From Priapulus caudatus (lineage: Eukaryota > Priapulida > Priapulimorpha > Priapulimorphida > Priapulidae), in assembly GCF_000485595.1 (NCBI RefSeq), contig NW_014577073.1:321604-385603 (forward strand): 64,000 nt of DNA, read 5' to 3'. Positions 62,925 through 64,000 of the stretch are shown here, in pieces (position 1 is the first letter of the stretch; every line of letters begins with the position of its first letter). The translations under genes and the position numbers were made by a program. A model generated the notes under the pieces. It saw only the letters and a list, made by a program, of their open reading frames with translations. It was not told the DNA's origin and searched no databases.

Positions 62925-64000
62925 CTGGAATGTGACATGTTTCAATCAGATTATTTAACCACAGTAGCAAGACGCAAAAAAATCCAACCTCGCATGAAAA
63001 ATGAGTTGAGAATAATCTGAGAATTGGGAACAGAAAGGACTCATATCTGTTCTCAATTTCAATTTTGTACGGTAGTTGCTACAGAGGCTTCCATTTAACC
63101 AGGCCTCGTATTTCACCATGGCACCAACAGCAAGTGCCATGATTGCACTGCCTACATGTTGCGGTGCCCCTGGAAATTGCACGACTAGCTTTGCCTCTGT
63201 GTCCTTATAAAGTACATTTTGAATATGCATCCTTAGGGGCAGTGTGTTAGGTCTTACAAAATAATCTACCTAATAAACTATGCCACTTGTTGACCACCGA
63301 CAAACTTAATTTCCTGCAGAAGTGGTAAGGCTTTAACATTTTTACAATTGGGTGAAAAATGGATGAACTTAGTATTTTTACTCAATAATTTCACACGTAT
63401 GTGCAAATTGCAGAGTTTTCAGCCATAATTCTACCAGATATAATTGTTAAGCGATGTGATCTACATGGCCGATATCTCATTAATGAATAAATTAGCTATT
63501 AGGTATGAGGTTATTGCATAAAAAATACTATTACTAAGTTAACACATTTTTGATGCAACTATTTTACTCTACAGCGGGGGTTACACTATAGATTTTTGTC
63601 AGCAAATTGTACCGATTTCAAGTGCATTCCAACTTTGCCCCCGACTTGACCTGATAGAAGTTGGTGTTGAGTTTCTGTTCACACTATCGATTTTTGTCAG
63701 CAAAGCATACGCGTGTGGTGATGGATTCTTCGTGCCAAGTATAGCGCATGTGCCGGCAATAGCAGAAATGCGCGCATAAATACTTCACTGGACTCAATCG
63801 TACAATGGACGCAGTGCTGCTTGTGCTCGTCACTGCTTTGCTTATTAAAGGCTCACAATGCGCATCCAAACGCTAATTTCTCCAGTACTAGACTAGCAAA
63901 TACTTCGTGTCATGCATAATCATACTACCTTATGGCAAAATAAACTCTAGTTCCTCCCATTTCACTGCGCGTGACGTCACATGCGACGTCACATGCGACG
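62925..64000 (-). other. TRMT61A upstream intron or beyond, unassigned
   Basis: No segment resembling the family N-terminus (DIALITMMLELRPGSVV) was found. A 24-bp direct repeat (CACTATAGATTTTTGTCAGC and near copy) lies at 63,583 and 63,681. The extreme end has two 12-bp GACGTCACATGC units. Confidence 0.55.
63971..64000. repeat. 12-bp tandem repeat with CRE-like TGACGTCA at window edge
   Basis: GTGACGTCACATGC is followed by GACGTCACATGC and GACG, cut by the end of the window. TGACGTCA (63,972-63,979) is a perfect CREB/ATF palindrome. Its position 5' of the minus-strand TRMT61A gene may or may not be relevant. Confidence 0.6.

Noticed and set aside
62955-63230. Minus-strand 91-codon frame upstream of TRMT61A
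   Set aside because: It runs into the intron before the exon at 62,924 and does not match the TRMT61A N-terminus. I cannot support it as coding.

Overview
This is nuclear DNA from a multicellular animal. Coding sequence is split into short, phase-consistent exons bounded by GT..AG splice sites, introns run from about 0.1 to 8 kb, and the introns and spacers are AT-rich and full of minisatellites, microsatellites and miniature inverted-repeat elements. The proteins are clearly metazoan. The repeats (Tc1/mariner-like and hAT-like MITEs, and an element carrying AGGTCAAAGGTCA) would suit a marine invertebrate, but I cannot name the phylum. There are no bacterial genes, operons, CRISPR arrays or recognisable tRNA/rRNA genes.

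Three genes are supported. (1) A CCDC88-family gene (Girdin/Daple) on the + strand, about 7.66-35.95 kb. The window begins after its HOOK domain. It covers the coiled-coil rod and the C-terminal tail, which ends in the Daple-type residues VWYEYGCV, a PDZ ligand for Dishevelled. (2) NADSYN1, glutamine-dependent NAD+ synthetase, on the + strand, 40.76-56.58 kb, in 18 exons that add up to exactly 690 codons. A further GC-rich exon (57.37-58.00 kb) may add a 212-residue tail with an RVTF motif. (3) The 3' part of TRMT61A, the catalytic subunit of the tRNA m1A58 methyltransferase, on the - strand, 62.05-62.92 kb, convergent with NADSYN1. These are unrelated housekeeping or cell-biology genes that happen to be neighbours. 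I see no operon and no novel multi-gene system.

Assembly quality matters here. Bases 1-7024 are a second copy of 16.70-23.18 kb, collinear but with an insertion or deletion every 10-20 bases and almost no substitutions. This looks like uncorrected long-read sequence joined through a 25-N gap, not a real duplication. Conserved CCDC88 exons between 7.6 and about 14.4 kb also carry single-base indels that break the frame. From about 14.4 kb onward the exons read cleanly. A second gap (10 N, 39,584-39,593) sits at the centre of a large inverted repeat.

The most interesting real sequence features are these: a tandem array that has amplified a 3' splice site together with the start of its exon (34.39-34.96 kb); a similar array of a 5' splice site (11.07-11.25 kb); an 80-bp partial exon duplication whose acceptor AG is lost (52.9 kb); a 767-bp near-perfect foldback element (59.46-60.22 kb); several new-looking MITEs; and the possible RVTF-bearing tail on NAD synthetase.
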